Shown piece by piece: positions 17,608-25,956 of a stretch of 64,000 nt of DNA (the first letter of the stretch is position 1; every line of letters starts with the position of its first letter). Source of the stretch: HyVt-443 sp964544655 (GTDB lineage Bacteria; Pseudomonadota; Gammaproteobacteria; Chromatiales; Chromatiaceae); NCBI GenBank assembly GCA_964544655.1, contig CAZJCM010000003.1, positions 32,882-96,881 on the forward strand, read 5' to 3'. The notes beneath the pieces are model-generated. The model had not been told where the DNA came from. It searched no databases and saw only the letters and a program-made list of their open reading frames with translations. A program made the position numbers and the translations under genes.

Positions 17608-19179
17608 ATGTCCATGAAGATCGGGGTTCCACGGGAAGTCCACCCGAATGAGTGCCGCGTTGCGCTCACCCCTGAGACAGCACAGCAGATACAGAAACTG
17701 GGCTTCAGCATTGCCATCGAGGCAGGCGCCGGGGAGTTGGCACACTTCTCGGACGATGCCTATCGAGAGGTCGGCGTTGAGGTGGTGGATGAAGTCAAGG
17801 CTCTGTGGGCCGAATCCGACATCGTGATGAAGGTCCGGGGGCCGGAGACGCATCCCGCACTCTGTGTGGACGAGACCGAGCTGCTGCGCGAGGGCGGCAC
17901 CCTGATCAGCTTTCTTTGGCCGGCCCAGCACCCGGAGCTGCTGAAGAAACTGGCTGCACGCAAAGCGACGGTGATGGCGATGGACAGCGTCCCCCGCATC
18001 TCCCGCGCCCAGAAGATGGACGCCCTCAGCTCCATGGCCAACATCGCTGGTTACCGGGCGGTGGTAGAGGCAGCCAACCACTTCGGCCGCTTCTTCACCG
18101 GGCAGGTGACAGCCGCCGGCAAGGTACCGCCGGCCAAGGTGATGGTGATTGGCGCCGGCGTGGCCGGCCTGGCCGCCATCGGCGCCGCCGGCTCTCTCGG
18201 CGCCATCGTCCGCGCCTTCGACACCCGCCCCGAGGTGAAAGAGCAGGTGGAGAGCATGGGTGCCGAATTCCTCGAACTGGACTATGAAGAAGAGGAGGAC
18301 GGCAGCGGCGAGGGGGGCTACGCCAAGGTGATGAGCAAGGCCTTCATCGAGGCCGAGATGGCCCTGTTCGCCAAACAGGCGATGGAAGTGGACATCATCA
18401 TCACCACCGCACTGATCCCCGGAAAGCCAGCGCCCAAACTGATCACCGCCGGCATGGTCGAATCCATGCGCGACGGCAGTGTGATCGTCGATCTGGCCGC
18501 TGAGCAGGGTGGCAACTGCGCACTGACCAAGCCGGGTGAAGTGGTGGTGGAACACGGGGTCACCATCATCGGCTTCTCCGATCTGCCGAGCCGCCTGCCG
18601 ACCCAGTCGAGCCAGCTCTATGGCACCAACCTGCGCCATCTCCTGACCGATCTGACGCCAGAGAAGAACGGCGAGATTCAGGTCAATATGGAAGACGAGA
18701 TCATCCGCGGCGTGACCGTGGTCAAAGAGGGTGAGATCACCTGGCCACCACCACCGCCCAAGCTCTCCGCGGCGCCGAAGCAGAAGCCGGCCACCGCAGC
18801 ACCGCCCAAGGAGCCGGTGAAAGAGGAGAAAAAATCCGGCGGACTGATGACCGCTGTGCTGATGGGCATCGCCGGACTGGCCCTGCTCGGCATCGGCAGC
18901 GTGGCACCCCCCGATTTCCTGGCCCATTTCACCGTCTTCGTACTGGCCTGCTTCATCGGCTACATGGTGATCTGGAACGTGACGCCAGCTCTGCACACGC
19001 CGCTGATGAGCGTCACCAACGCCATCTCCGGCATCATCGTCATCGGCGCCCTGCTGCAGGTCTCCGGTACCTCGACCCTGGTTACCGGGCTGGCCGCCAT
19101 CGCCATTCTCATCGCCAGTATCAACATCGCCGGTGGCTTTCTGGTCACCCAACGCATGTTGAAGATGTTTCAGAAGTAG
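17608..19179 (+). CDS. pntA: Proton-translocating NAD(P) transhydrogenase, alpha subunit
   Basis: PntA binds NAD(H) and, with PntB, uses the proton gradient to move hydride from NADH to NADP+. The N-terminal soluble part has the GAGVAGLAAIGAAGSLG Rossmann motif near residue 180 and a DLAAEQGGNC segment. A proline/alanine/lysine linker (about 370-415) leads to a C-terminal domain with three to four membrane helices. At 523 aa it is the fused E. coli type. It precedes pntB by 12 bases. NADPH made here would supply the NADP-type isocitrate dehydrogenase encoded at 27-29 kb. Confidence 0.95.
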   Translation: MSMKIGVPREVHPNECRVALTPETAQQIQKLGFSIAIEAGAGELAHFSDDAYREVGVEVVDEVKALWAESDIVMKVRGPETHPALCVDETELLREGGTLISFLWPAQHPELLKKLAARKATVMAMDSVPRISRAQKMDALSSMANIAGYRAVVEAANHFGRFFTGQVTAAGKVPPAKVMVIGAGVAGLAAIGAAGSLGAIVRAFDTRPEVKEQVESMGAEFLELDYEEEEDGSGEGGYAKVMSKAFIEAEMALFAKQAMEVDIIITTALIPGKPAPKLITAGMVESMRDGSVIVDLAAEQGGNCALTKPGEVVVEHGVTIIGFSDLPSRLPTQSSQLYGTNLRHLLTDLTPEKNGEIQVNMEDEIIRGVTVVKEGEITWPPPPPKLSAAPKQKPATAAPPKEPVKEEKKSGGLMTAVLMGIAGLALLGIGSVAPPDFLAHFTVFVLACFIGYMVIWNVTPALHTPLMSVTNAISGIIVIGALLQVSGTSTLVTGLAAIAILIASINIAGGFLVTQRMLKMFQK

Positions 19180-19191
19180 GAGCCGCGCACC

Positions 19192-20580
19192 ATGACTGAA
19201 GGAATCATCACGGTCGCCTATATCGCGGCCAGTATCCTGTTCATCCTCGCCCTCGGCGGCCTCAGCCACCCCGAGACCTCCCGCCGCGGCAATCTCTATG
19301 GCATGATCGGCATGACCATCGCCATCCTCGCCACCGTGCTCGGCGCCCAGGTCACCGGCTACACCACCATCCTCATCTGCATGGCCATCGGCGGCTCCAT
19401 TGGCGCACTGCTGGCCAAGCGGGTGGAGATGACCCAGATGCCTGAACTGGTGGCCATTCTGCACAGCTTCGTCGGCCTGGCCGCCGTACTGGTGGGCTAT
19501 GCCAGCTACCTGGACCCTGCCAGCAACTTTCAGGGCGCCGAAAAAACCATCCATGAAATCGAGATCTATCTCGGTGTGCTGATCGGTGCCGTCACCTTTA
19601 CCGGCTCGGTGGTTGCCTTTGGCAAGCTGCGTGGCAACATCACCAGCAAACCCCTGCTGCTGCCGGCCCGCCACTGGCTGAATCTGGGCATGGGGCTGCT
19701 CTGCATCTGGCTCGGAGTACAGTTCGTCGGCAGTGACCACGGCGGAGGCCTGATGCCCCTGGTGCTGATGACCCTGATCGCCTTCGCCTTCGGTGTGCAC
19801 ATGGTAATGGCCATCGGCGGTGCCGACATGCCGGTGGTGGTCTCGATGCTCAACAGCTACTCCGGCTGGGCCGCCGCCGCCACCGGTTTCATGCTCGCCA
19901 ACGACCTGCTGATCGTCACCGGCGCCCTGGTAGGCAGCAGCGGCGCCATCCTCAGCTACATCATGTGTCGCGCCATGAACCGCAAGTTCCTGGCCGTGAT
20001 CGCCGGTGGTTTTGGCACCTCGGCCGGTACGACAGCGGCAGCTGAAGGTGAACAGGGTGAGGTGGTTGCAACCAACCCGGAGGAGACGGCGGAACTGCTG
20101 AAGAACGCCAAAGAGGTGGTCATCGTGCCCGGTTACGGCATGGCCGTGGCCCAGGCCCAGTACATCATCAACGAGATCACCCGCAAGCTGCGGGACCAGG
20201 GGGTCAATGTGCGCTTCGGCATCCATCCGGTGGCAGGCCGCATGCCCGGACACATGAATGTGCTGCTGGCCGAAGCCAAGGTGCCCTATGACATCGTGTT
20301 GGAGATGGACGAGCTGAACGACGATTTCCCCGACACCGACGTGGTACTGGTGATTGGCGCCAACGACATCGTCAATCCCGACGCCCTGGAGAATCCCAAC
20401 AGCCCAATCGCCGGCATGCCGGTACTGGAGGTATGGCGGGCACAAACGGTAATCGTGATGAAGCGCAGCATGGCCACCGGCTACGCCGGGGTGGAAAACC
20501 CCCTGTTCTTCAAGGAGAACACCCGCATGCTGTTCGGCGATGCCAAGGCCAGCGTCGAAGCGATCCTGGCGAATCTGTAA
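19192..20580 (+). CDS. pntB: Proton-translocating NAD(P) transhydrogenase, beta subunit
   Basis: This 462-aa inner-membrane protein has about nine N-terminal helices and a C-terminal NADP(H)-binding domain with GYGMAVAQAQ, HPVAGRMPGHMNVLLAEA and GANDIVNP motifs, all typical of PntB. It follows pntA closely in one transcript. Length and motif order are normal for the family. Confidence 0.95.
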   Translation: MTEGIITVAYIAASILFILALGGLSHPETSRRGNLYGMIGMTIAILATVLGAQVTGYTTILICMAIGGSIGALLAKRVEMTQMPELVAILHSFVGLAAVLVGYASYLDPASNFQGAEKTIHEIEIYLGVLIGAVTFTGSVVAFGKLRGNITSKPLLLPARHWLNLGMGLLCIWLGVQFVGSDHGGGLMPLVLMTLIAFAFGVHMVMAIGGADMPVVVSMLNSYSGWAAAATGFMLANDLLIVTGALVGSSGAILSYIMCRAMNRKFLAVIAGGFGTSAGTTAAAEGEQGEVVATNPEETAELLKNAKEVVIVPGYGMAVAQAQYIINEITRKLRDQGVNVRFGIHPVAGRMPGHMNVLLAEAKVPYDIVLEMDELNDDFPDTDVVLVIGANDIVNPDALENPNSPIAGMPVLEVWRAQTVIVMKRSMATGYAGVENPLFFKENTRMLFGDAKASVEAILANL

Positions 20581-20733
20581 CCTGACAATCAATATGGAAA
20601 GATCCCTGGATCGATCTTCCCGGAGCGCAAACACCTCTGGAGGGATTGGGCAGGGAGTACGGATGCAGACCTAAAGGAGAGCGGCCCGGCTCACCGCGGC
20701 TGCAACGGAAACACAAACCGAGGGTAAGGACCG

Positions 20734-21204
20734 ATGCATTTCACCAGGCCCCTGTTGCAGGCCCTGCTCGTTGTCGCCTCGTTCATTTCCGCCGGCGCGC
20801 ACGCCGCCGAACCTGGGCCGCTCTCCAGCTACCAGCCAGAGCTCAGCGCCAGGATGACCGCACTGCTGCGCCAGGCCGATCCGGCGCGGGGCGAAGCGCT
20901 GTTCATGCGCAAATGTTCATCCTGTCACGACCATGAAAAGAGCGGCGGGCACGGCAAGGGCCCCCACCTGTGGAACGTCATGGGACGCAAGGCCGGCAGC
21001 ATTGCCGGATTCGACTTCTCCAAGGCGATGAAGAACTCCGGGCACACCTGGACCTTCGCCACTCTCAACTACTACCTGACCCGTACCGACCGGGCCGTCC
21101 CAGGACTGGCCATGGAGTTCCGAGGCCTGCGACGAGACAAGGATCGCGCCGCCCTGATCTCTTTTCTCCGCACCCTGAATGACAATCCACCGAACCTGCC
21201 ATGA
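20734..21204 (+). CDS. Periplasmic class I cytochrome c
   Basis: A 24-residue signal peptide ends in AHA-A. The mature protein binds one haem at CSSCH (cysteines 61 and 64, histidine 65), and methionine 127 in the C-terminal AMEFRG stretch is the likely second ligand, as in cytochromes c2/c550. At 156 aa it is a small soluble electron carrier. Its position after pntB is probably incidental, with 150 bases between. The likely partners are the bc1 complex at 54.5-57 kb and a terminal oxidase not seen here. Confidence 0.85.
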   Translation: MHFTRPLLQALLVVASFISAGAHAAEPGPLSSYQPELSARMTALLRQADPARGEALFMRKCSSCHDHEKSGGHGKGPHLWNVMGRKAGSIAGFDFSKAMKNSGHTWTFATLNYYLTRTDRAVPGLAMEFRGLRRDKDRAALISFLRTLNDNPPNLP

Positions 21205-21260
21205 TCCATCAAAGGCTGACACGCAGCGGGCGTGGCGCCGGATTTGACCAGTGACAGCGG

Positions 21261-21872
21261 TTATCGATACTCCAGCAGATAGATAACCACCCCCAAGCCG
21301 ATCAGAGCCACCTCGGCCAGGCTGATCCATAGCAGAATATAGGTGATACGCCGTGCCGACGGCTTCATCGGCAGCCACATCCGGCGCATATACCAGCGCC
21401 AGGGCGGGAATCCCGACCAGCGTTTCCAGCGCACCAGCCAGGCCTGCAGATCCTCGGCCCATTTCACCAGGCTCTGGTCCACCTCATGCAGCCGCGCCTC
21501 ACGGGTTTGCGGATCATGCCTGCTGTAATCTTCGACGATGGTCATCTTCGATCCGATGGACGACGCTTCGACCGCAAACCGGGTGCTCGCCTTGAGACCG
21601 TCATGATAATGGATGATGATACCATCCGGCTGAGCCTCGGCGGAGAGCTCCAGATCGATCTCCAGGGCCGGCTCACGACTCAGGTTCCGTCCCTGGAAGT
21701 GAAATCGCCCCTCGCCCAGTGGTTGCCACTGTTTGAATTCCAGATAGGGGTTGATCCGCAGCAGACGCTCCACATCCTGACAGAAAGCAATCAGCTCGGA
21801 AGGGGGCAGAGGCACGTTGAAAGCGGCCCAGGCCCGATCTTCCTCCGCAGCCGCCACACCACGCTCATCCAT
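21261..21872 (-). CDS. Uncharacterised protein, possible SRPBCC-type domain with a C-terminal membrane helix
   Basis: This 203-aa protein has no motif I can name firmly. Its first 140 residues alternate in a way that resembles the START/SRPBCC lipid-binding fold, and the last 30 residues form one hydrophobic helix, so it is probably anchored in the membrane. Its start overlaps the end of the universal stress protein gene by 8 bases, placing it last in the sulfate-exporter operon. The function is unknown. Confidence 0.6.
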   Translation of the reverse strand: MDERGVAAAEEDRAWAAFNVPLPPSELIAFCQDVERLLRINPYLEFKQWQPLGEGRFHFQGRNLSREPALEIDLELSAEAQPDGIIIHYHDGLKASTRFAVEASSIGSKMTIVEDYSRHDPQTREARLHEVDQSLVKWAEDLQAWLVRWKRWSGFPPWRWYMRRMWLPMKPSARRITYILLWISLAEVALIGLGVVIYLLEYR

Positions 21873-22329
21873 TGGGATAGGGCACGATCAGCAACGGCAC
21901 CGGCAGCGCCCGGACCAGAGGTTCAAGCAACATGCGTGAGCGGATCCCGGATTTCCCCTTGGGCCGTGGCGATCCCATCACCACCAGATCATAGTCACTC
22001 TCCCGGCAACTGTTGAGCAGGCAGTCATTCGGCTTGCCCAGGAGCACACTCTTGCGGTAACCAATGCCCTTCTCCTCCGCCCGGGACTGCACCCGCTCAC
22101 AGTGCTCCTCGACCTCCCGCCCCAGTTCGGACTCCAGATAGCGGGCATAGCGGTCACGGGAGACTCCGTTGTTCAACCAATCATCACCCATCATGCCCTT
22201 CCACAGATCAGGCACCACGATCAGATGGTGCAAGGTGGTCTGTTGTGACGACAACTCAATCGCCATGCGCTCGGCGGCCTGCGCCCCCTCGGTACCATGG
22301 CTCGATAACAAAATATTTTTCAAATTCAT
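21865..22329 (-). CDS. Universal stress protein (UspA family)
   Basis: This 154-aa protein begins MNLKNILLSSHG and ends with the nucleotide-binding GSPRPKGKSGIRSRMLLEPLVR region and PLLIVP strand of the UspA fold. A start nine codons upstream is possible, but the ATG at 22329 gives the normal family N-terminus. It lies directly after a terminator-like hairpin and after genes for a small membrane protein and a YeiH-family transporter, so its expression may depend on read-through. Confidence 0.82.
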   Translation of the reverse strand: MNLKNILLSSHGTEGAQAAERMAIELSSQQTTLHHLIVVPDLWKGMMGDDWLNNGVSRDRYARYLESELGREVEEHCERVQSRAEEKGIGYRKSVLLGKPNDCLLNSCRESDYDLVVMGSPRPKGKSGIRSRMLLEPLVRALPVPLLIVPYPNG

Positions 22330-22337
22330 TTCACACC

Positions 22338-22366
22338 AAAAAACCAGCGCCCCCAAACGGGGGCGC
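22338..22366 (-). terminator. Intrinsic terminator or attenuator just before the usp gene
   Basis: On the minus strand GCGCCCCC, a four-base loop and GGGGGCGC form a perfect 8-bp GC stem followed three bases later by six T residues. It separates the transporter and small membrane protein genes from the usp gene, whose ATG is only nine bases further on. Confidence 0.7.
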
Positions 22367-22391
22367 CAGCCATCTCTACGACGATATCATC

Positions 22392-22520
22392 TCAATAGCT
22401 GATATAGACAAAAAAGGCGATCGCCAGGGAAATCAACAGCGCCATGAAATCTTCTTTCCGGTCACTGCCAAAGATGGAGAGGGCCGAACCCCGATCAAAT
22501 TTCTTCTGTTCTTCACTCAT
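22392..22520 (-). CDS. Small 42-aa single-helix membrane protein
   Basis: A frame of 42 codons starts at ATG with AGAGGTG four bases upstream. The first 24 residues are charged (MSEEQKKFDRG and SDRKEDF segments), and residues 25-41 form one hydrophobic helix (MALLISLAIAFFVYIS). It lies 10 bases after the YeiH-family transporter gene on the same strand. The ribosome binding site, tight spacing and clear membrane helix support a real gene, perhaps a small subunit of the transporter. The family is unknown to me. Confidence 0.7.
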   Translation of the reverse strand: MSEEQKKFDRGSALSIFGSDRKEDFMALLISLAIAFFVYISY

Positions 22521-22530
22521 GGCACACCTC

Positions 22531-24108
22531 TTAAACTGTTTCTGAAACCAGCATCAACACGACGATCAGCGACAGAACGGCCTTACCCAGGCCCACCACC
22601 GCACCAATCACAGCCGGTTGTCCACCGGCCTGCTTCATCGACGAGACCGTGATCTGCATGCCCAGTCCAACCAGACCAAAGGCAAACAGCCATGTGATCC
22701 ATTTGCGGAACGCCTTCACCTTCTTCGCCGTATGCCGCACCGCCTTGTGCGCCCCCTTGAGGATATGGTTCGCCTCTTTGGACAGGAGTCTGGCATTCAC
22801 CAGACCACGCAGCGCATCATCGTCGTCGATGGTCATAATCTTGCCGTTCTCCACCAGCCGTTGCAGCGCAGCCTTGCGATTCTCACGCTGCACCTTAGAC
22901 GCCTCGGCCTGCAGGATGGCGATCTGATCCGCCTTCAGCAGCTTGCTCTCCTTGAAGCCGGACTCCGGGGTATTGCCGAAATACTTCCCCTTATAGTGGT
23001 TGGCCGGGGCAAAGATACCGGTGCTGGAAAGGGCGAACATCAGGATGAAGCCGATGACGAACACCGGGAACTTCTCGAAGATCACCCGCCCCACATTGAC
23101 CTGCTCGGCACTCTCTTCCCGCTTCACATACCAGACCGCCAGCCACAACACGATGATCGGCAGCACCAGCACCCGGGTGATGTTGAAGATTTCAGCCACC
23201 TTCAGGGTCTCGATCCCATCCGGCTGATAGGCCAGCGCGGCACCCGCGACCTGGGCCGAGTTGAGAATACCGGTGCCGGCCCAGGCACCGAACTGGACGT
23301 AGGACATGTTGAACAGGTTACCTACGATGGGAAACACAAACATACAGCCGACACCCCACAGCAGAATGGTGCCGATGGTGTAGGCGATCTCCACCGACTT
23401 GGCCTGCACTACAGGTGCAGAAGCCACCGTGGCCGAAACACCGCACACCCCCATACCGGCGGACAACACCCCGCCCATGGAGTTGGGAATCTTCATCCGC
23501 GCACCGAGCCAGAGAACGGTGCCCACGGAACCCAGCACGAACACGCCGATCATGATGATGGAGAGGCCACCCAGGTTCTTCAACTCGGCTGCGCTATACA
23601 GTGTGCCGAGCAGGATGACCCCGGTCTTCAGGCCCAGCCGCGACAGTCGCACGCCGTTCTCGGCCCATTTTGGCACGCCGAACACGTTGACCACGACGAT
23701 ACCCACCACGATGCCGATCACCACGTAGTTGAGACCAAGGAGCTTATGGATGTATTTGCCGGTATCGCCCACTTTGCCCATGGCATGGCTGATCACCGCA
23801 ACTTCCGGCGCCACGAACCAGCGCACCAACATGGCAATGAGCAGGATGAACATGGCACCGGCAATGGAAGACGAATAATAGTCCCAGTGCCCCTCGCGAT
23901 GCGCACCGAACAGCTGCCACACACCTATCACCACGGAGAGGACGCCGAAATAGAGGGGGATACTGCTCAGCTCGGATGTGTACTTGTATTTCGCCCCACC
24001 AAGATGGTCGATATAGGGGGCCATTAGACCGCTGCTTGCCAGAAACCAAATGGCAAGCATGATGAGACCCACGATCAATAGCGCGGGTGATTTCTTGGTA
24101 TAAACCAT
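22531..24108 (-). CDS. YeiH/UPF0324-family putative sulfate exporter with a cytoplasmic insertion
   Basis: This 525-aa membrane protein matches the YeiH family in the segments GLKTGVILLG, GAGMGVCGVSA-like ('SAGMGVCGVSATVASAPVV') and GTGILNSAQVAGAA. Members usually have about 350 residues. Here an N-terminal extension adds helices, and a charged soluble insertion of about 100 residues (about 370-470, lysine and leucine rich) separates the last helices from the core. AGAGGAG precedes the ATG. In a sulfur oxidiser, export of sulfate from sulfide oxidation is a plausible role, but the substrate has not been shown for this protein. Confidence 0.8.
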   Translation of the reverse strand: MVYTKKSPALLIVGLIMLAIWFLASSGLMAPYIDHLGGAKYKYTSELSSIPLYFGVLSVVIGVWQLFGAHREGHWDYYSSSIAGAMFILLIAMLVRWFVAPEVAVISHAMGKVGDTGKYIHKLLGLNYVVIGIVVGIVVVNVFGVPKWAENGVRLSRLGLKTGVILLGTLYSAAELKNLGGLSIIMIGVFVLGSVGTVLWLGARMKIPNSMGGVLSAGMGVCGVSATVASAPVVQAKSVEIAYTIGTILLWGVGCMFVFPIVGNLFNMSYVQFGAWAGTGILNSAQVAGAALAYQPDGIETLKVAEIFNITRVLVLPIIVLWLAVWYVKREESAEQVNVGRVIFEKFPVFVIGFILMFALSSTGIFAPANHYKGKYFGNTPESGFKESKLLKADQIAILQAEASKVQRENRKAALQRLVENGKIMTIDDDDALRGLVNARLLSKEANHILKGAHKAVRHTAKKVKAFRKWITWLFAFGLVGLGMQITVSSMKQAGGQPAVIGAVVGLGKAVLSLIVVLMLVSETV

Positions 24109-24394
24109 GATTTCTCCTCTGGTGTTTCTTCAATTATTCGTGACCATTCCAACAGCTATGGCATAAACGCTCAGACCCTGTGCGTCACAAGACGCAACGG
24201 AGTACAGAAGACGCTGCTGACAAGCCAAAGTGGTGCTGGACGACTACGATTATTTGTTGTTGTTCTCGTTGCAGACCGGGACTACCGGCCGATGCGCAGG
24301 ACTACGCAAGGGTTCAATGCATATATGGCGCCTCCTCACCCGTATAGCGATGCAGGTGTTTATCTGATCAAGCTCGAAGAAGAAACGTGTGATA

Positions 24395-24432
24395 GAGCAA
24401 TTTTATTCCATCCAAAAAAATAAATATTGCTC
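24395..24432 (-). terminator. AT-rich hairpin after the anti-sigma gene
   Basis: The 351-base gap 24109-24459 has no gene. In it GAGCAAT and ATTGCTC flank AT-rich arms that continue the pairing to about 13 bp, 28 bases after the anti-sigma stop on the minus strand. It could end the sigma/anti-sigma transcript. The rest of the gap must hold the promoter for the putative sulfate exporter, which I could not place. Confidence 0.4.
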
Positions 24433-24459
24433 AGCGGGAGGATCTGGGGGTTCGACCGC

Positions 24460-25242
24460 TCACACCACACAGGGCGTGCTCGCATCGCGCGCCTGTTGCA
24501 GCGCCATCATGGCACGGCCATCCATGGTTCTGTGCGACCGGGTCATACGCTGGACCACGCGGGCAATCTGCTGCAGCCGCTGTGGGTCCATGCGAGGCGC
24601 CAACAGATAATAGGCAGCACCGCGAACCTGCCAGCCATAGATCTGATAACCGCCGTAGGCAAAGGTATCGATCGCCTTGCCGGAGCGGCGGCTGTCATCT
24701 TTGAACACGACCAGGCTCACCCGGCATCCATGGGGGCCGCGATACCCCACATGCAATCCCTTCTGGGACTGGAAAGAGACGGGACGAATGCCATCGTAAC
24801 TGAGGCCAGCCCGGGACAGGTCAGGAACATAGGCATCCAGTTGCAGCCGTTTCAGACTGCTTTTCAGTAGCTCTCCGGAGGCGCCGGCTTTTTCCGCGTG
24901 GCCGCCGCTGAGCCAACCGTTATGGGCGACCACGGCCTGCGCCACCAGATCCGGCGGCAACGCCCTCTCCTCAAAGAGCTGCCATCCGCTGAACAGGGCC
25001 ATGAATAGAAACAGCGCGGCAACCAGCCCTCTGCGCCGATAACCTGCGGGCTTGAGCCGAATGGGCTCAGGGCAGGGCTGGCGTAAATCGAACAGTGTGG
25101 ATTTGAGCCTGCTCAGCTCTGCCACCCGCCGCGCCAGACCGGGATCCTGCGCCAACTGTTCTGCCACCTGCGCGGTCTCTGCCGGTGTCAGTTCACCATC
25201 GACATAGGCATTCAATGTTTCCCATTCGACATCGCCACTCAC
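24460..25242 (-). CDS. Transmembrane anti-sigma factor
   Basis: This 260-aa protein begins with an anti-sigma-type domain (LNAYVDGELTPAE, followed by repeated helices), has one membrane helix at about residues 72-90 and a periplasmic C-terminal domain. It overlaps the upstream ECF sigma gene by four bases (ATGA), the usual arrangement for a sigma factor and its inhibitor. It would hold the sigma factor inactive until an envelope signal arrives. The signal cannot be read from the sequence. Confidence 0.82.
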   Translation of the reverse strand: MSGDVEWETLNAYVDGELTPAETAQVAEQLAQDPGLARRVAELSRLKSTLFDLRQPCPEPIRLKPAGYRRRGLVAALFLFMALFSGWQLFEERALPPDLVAQAVVAHNGWLSGGHAEKAGASGELLKSSLKRLQLDAYVPDLSRAGLSYDGIRPVSFQSQKGLHVGYRGPHGCRVSLVVFKDDSRRSGKAIDTFAYGGYQIYGWQVRGAAYYLLAPRMDPQRLQQIARVVQRMTRSHRTMDGRAMMALQQARDASTPCVV

Positions 25243-25817
25243 GATTCGACCCCCACAACCTGCAGCCTGGTCAGTGGAGGCTTTTCCCTGTGCAATTCAT
25301 CCAGCAGGAGTTGTCGCGCCCGGCTGACCCGGCTCATCACGGTTCCCACAGGAACGCTCAACAGATCGGCTGCCTCCCGGTAACTGAAACCCAGCATGTC
25401 GATCAGCACCATGATCTCATGATGGTCACGGCTCAACCGATCCATTGCACTCTGCACAGTCAGCTGATCGATCAGGGCATCGTCATTGGATATGGCAAAC
25501 TGCAGGGGGACCACCTTCCCATCCCAATCCCCCTCAGTGGCACACTGCTCCAGACTGATCAGATCCTCCCGCTCCCGCCGCACCTCGTCCAGATGCGCAT
25601 TGCGCAATATCTTGAACAACCAGCTACGATAGGCCGGCTCGTCCCGGGGAACCCGCTTGGCGGCCAGCGCTTTCAAGGCACAGGTCTGCACCAGGTCACG
25701 CGCCTGCTCCTGGTTGTGGGTGAGACTGAAGGCATAGCCATAGAGCCGATCGAGATAACCCTCTATCCGCCGCCGGGCCGATTGCTGACAGACTTTTTTG
25801 CAAAACAGGGAACTCAT
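25239..25817 (-). CDS. ECF-type RNA polymerase sigma factor
   Basis: This 192-aa protein has sigma region 2 (YAFSLTHNQEQARDLVQ and the SWLFKILRNAHLDEVRRER stretch) and region 4 with FSYREAADLLSVPVGTVMSRVSRAR. It has no region 1 or 3, so it belongs to the ECF group. The start is uncertain: ATGs at 25817 and 25838 are both possible and neither has a strong ribosome binding site. It is coupled to the anti-sigma gene and divergent from a glycosyltransferase gene, which may be a target. Confidence 0.85.
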   Translation of the reverse strand: MSSLFCKKVCQQSARRRIEGYLDRLYGYAFSLTHNQEQARDLVQTCALKALAAKRVPRDEPAYRSWLFKILRNAHLDEVRREREDLISLEQCATEGDWDGKVVPLQFAISNDDALIDQLTVQSAMDRLSRDHHEIMVLIDMLGFSYREAADLLSVPVGTVMSRVSRARQLLLDELHREKPPLTRLQVVGVES

Positions 25818-25956
25818 CGGTTGAACTCTAGGTGACATTGCCAAAAGTAGCAAGACTGTAACCCTGGCCCAAACACCCACCAGCCGAGTGATGGAACAAT
25901 CCATCAGCAGGTATACTGCATCATCTGTAAAATCAAGGCGTGAAGACTGCGACCGG

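Noticed and set aside
17404..20634. A 1076-codon open frame on the minus strand
   Set aside because: It lies entirely opposite pntA and pntB, is rich in His, Gly and Asp as expected for an antisense frame of a GC-rich gene, and shows no domain. It is a shadow.
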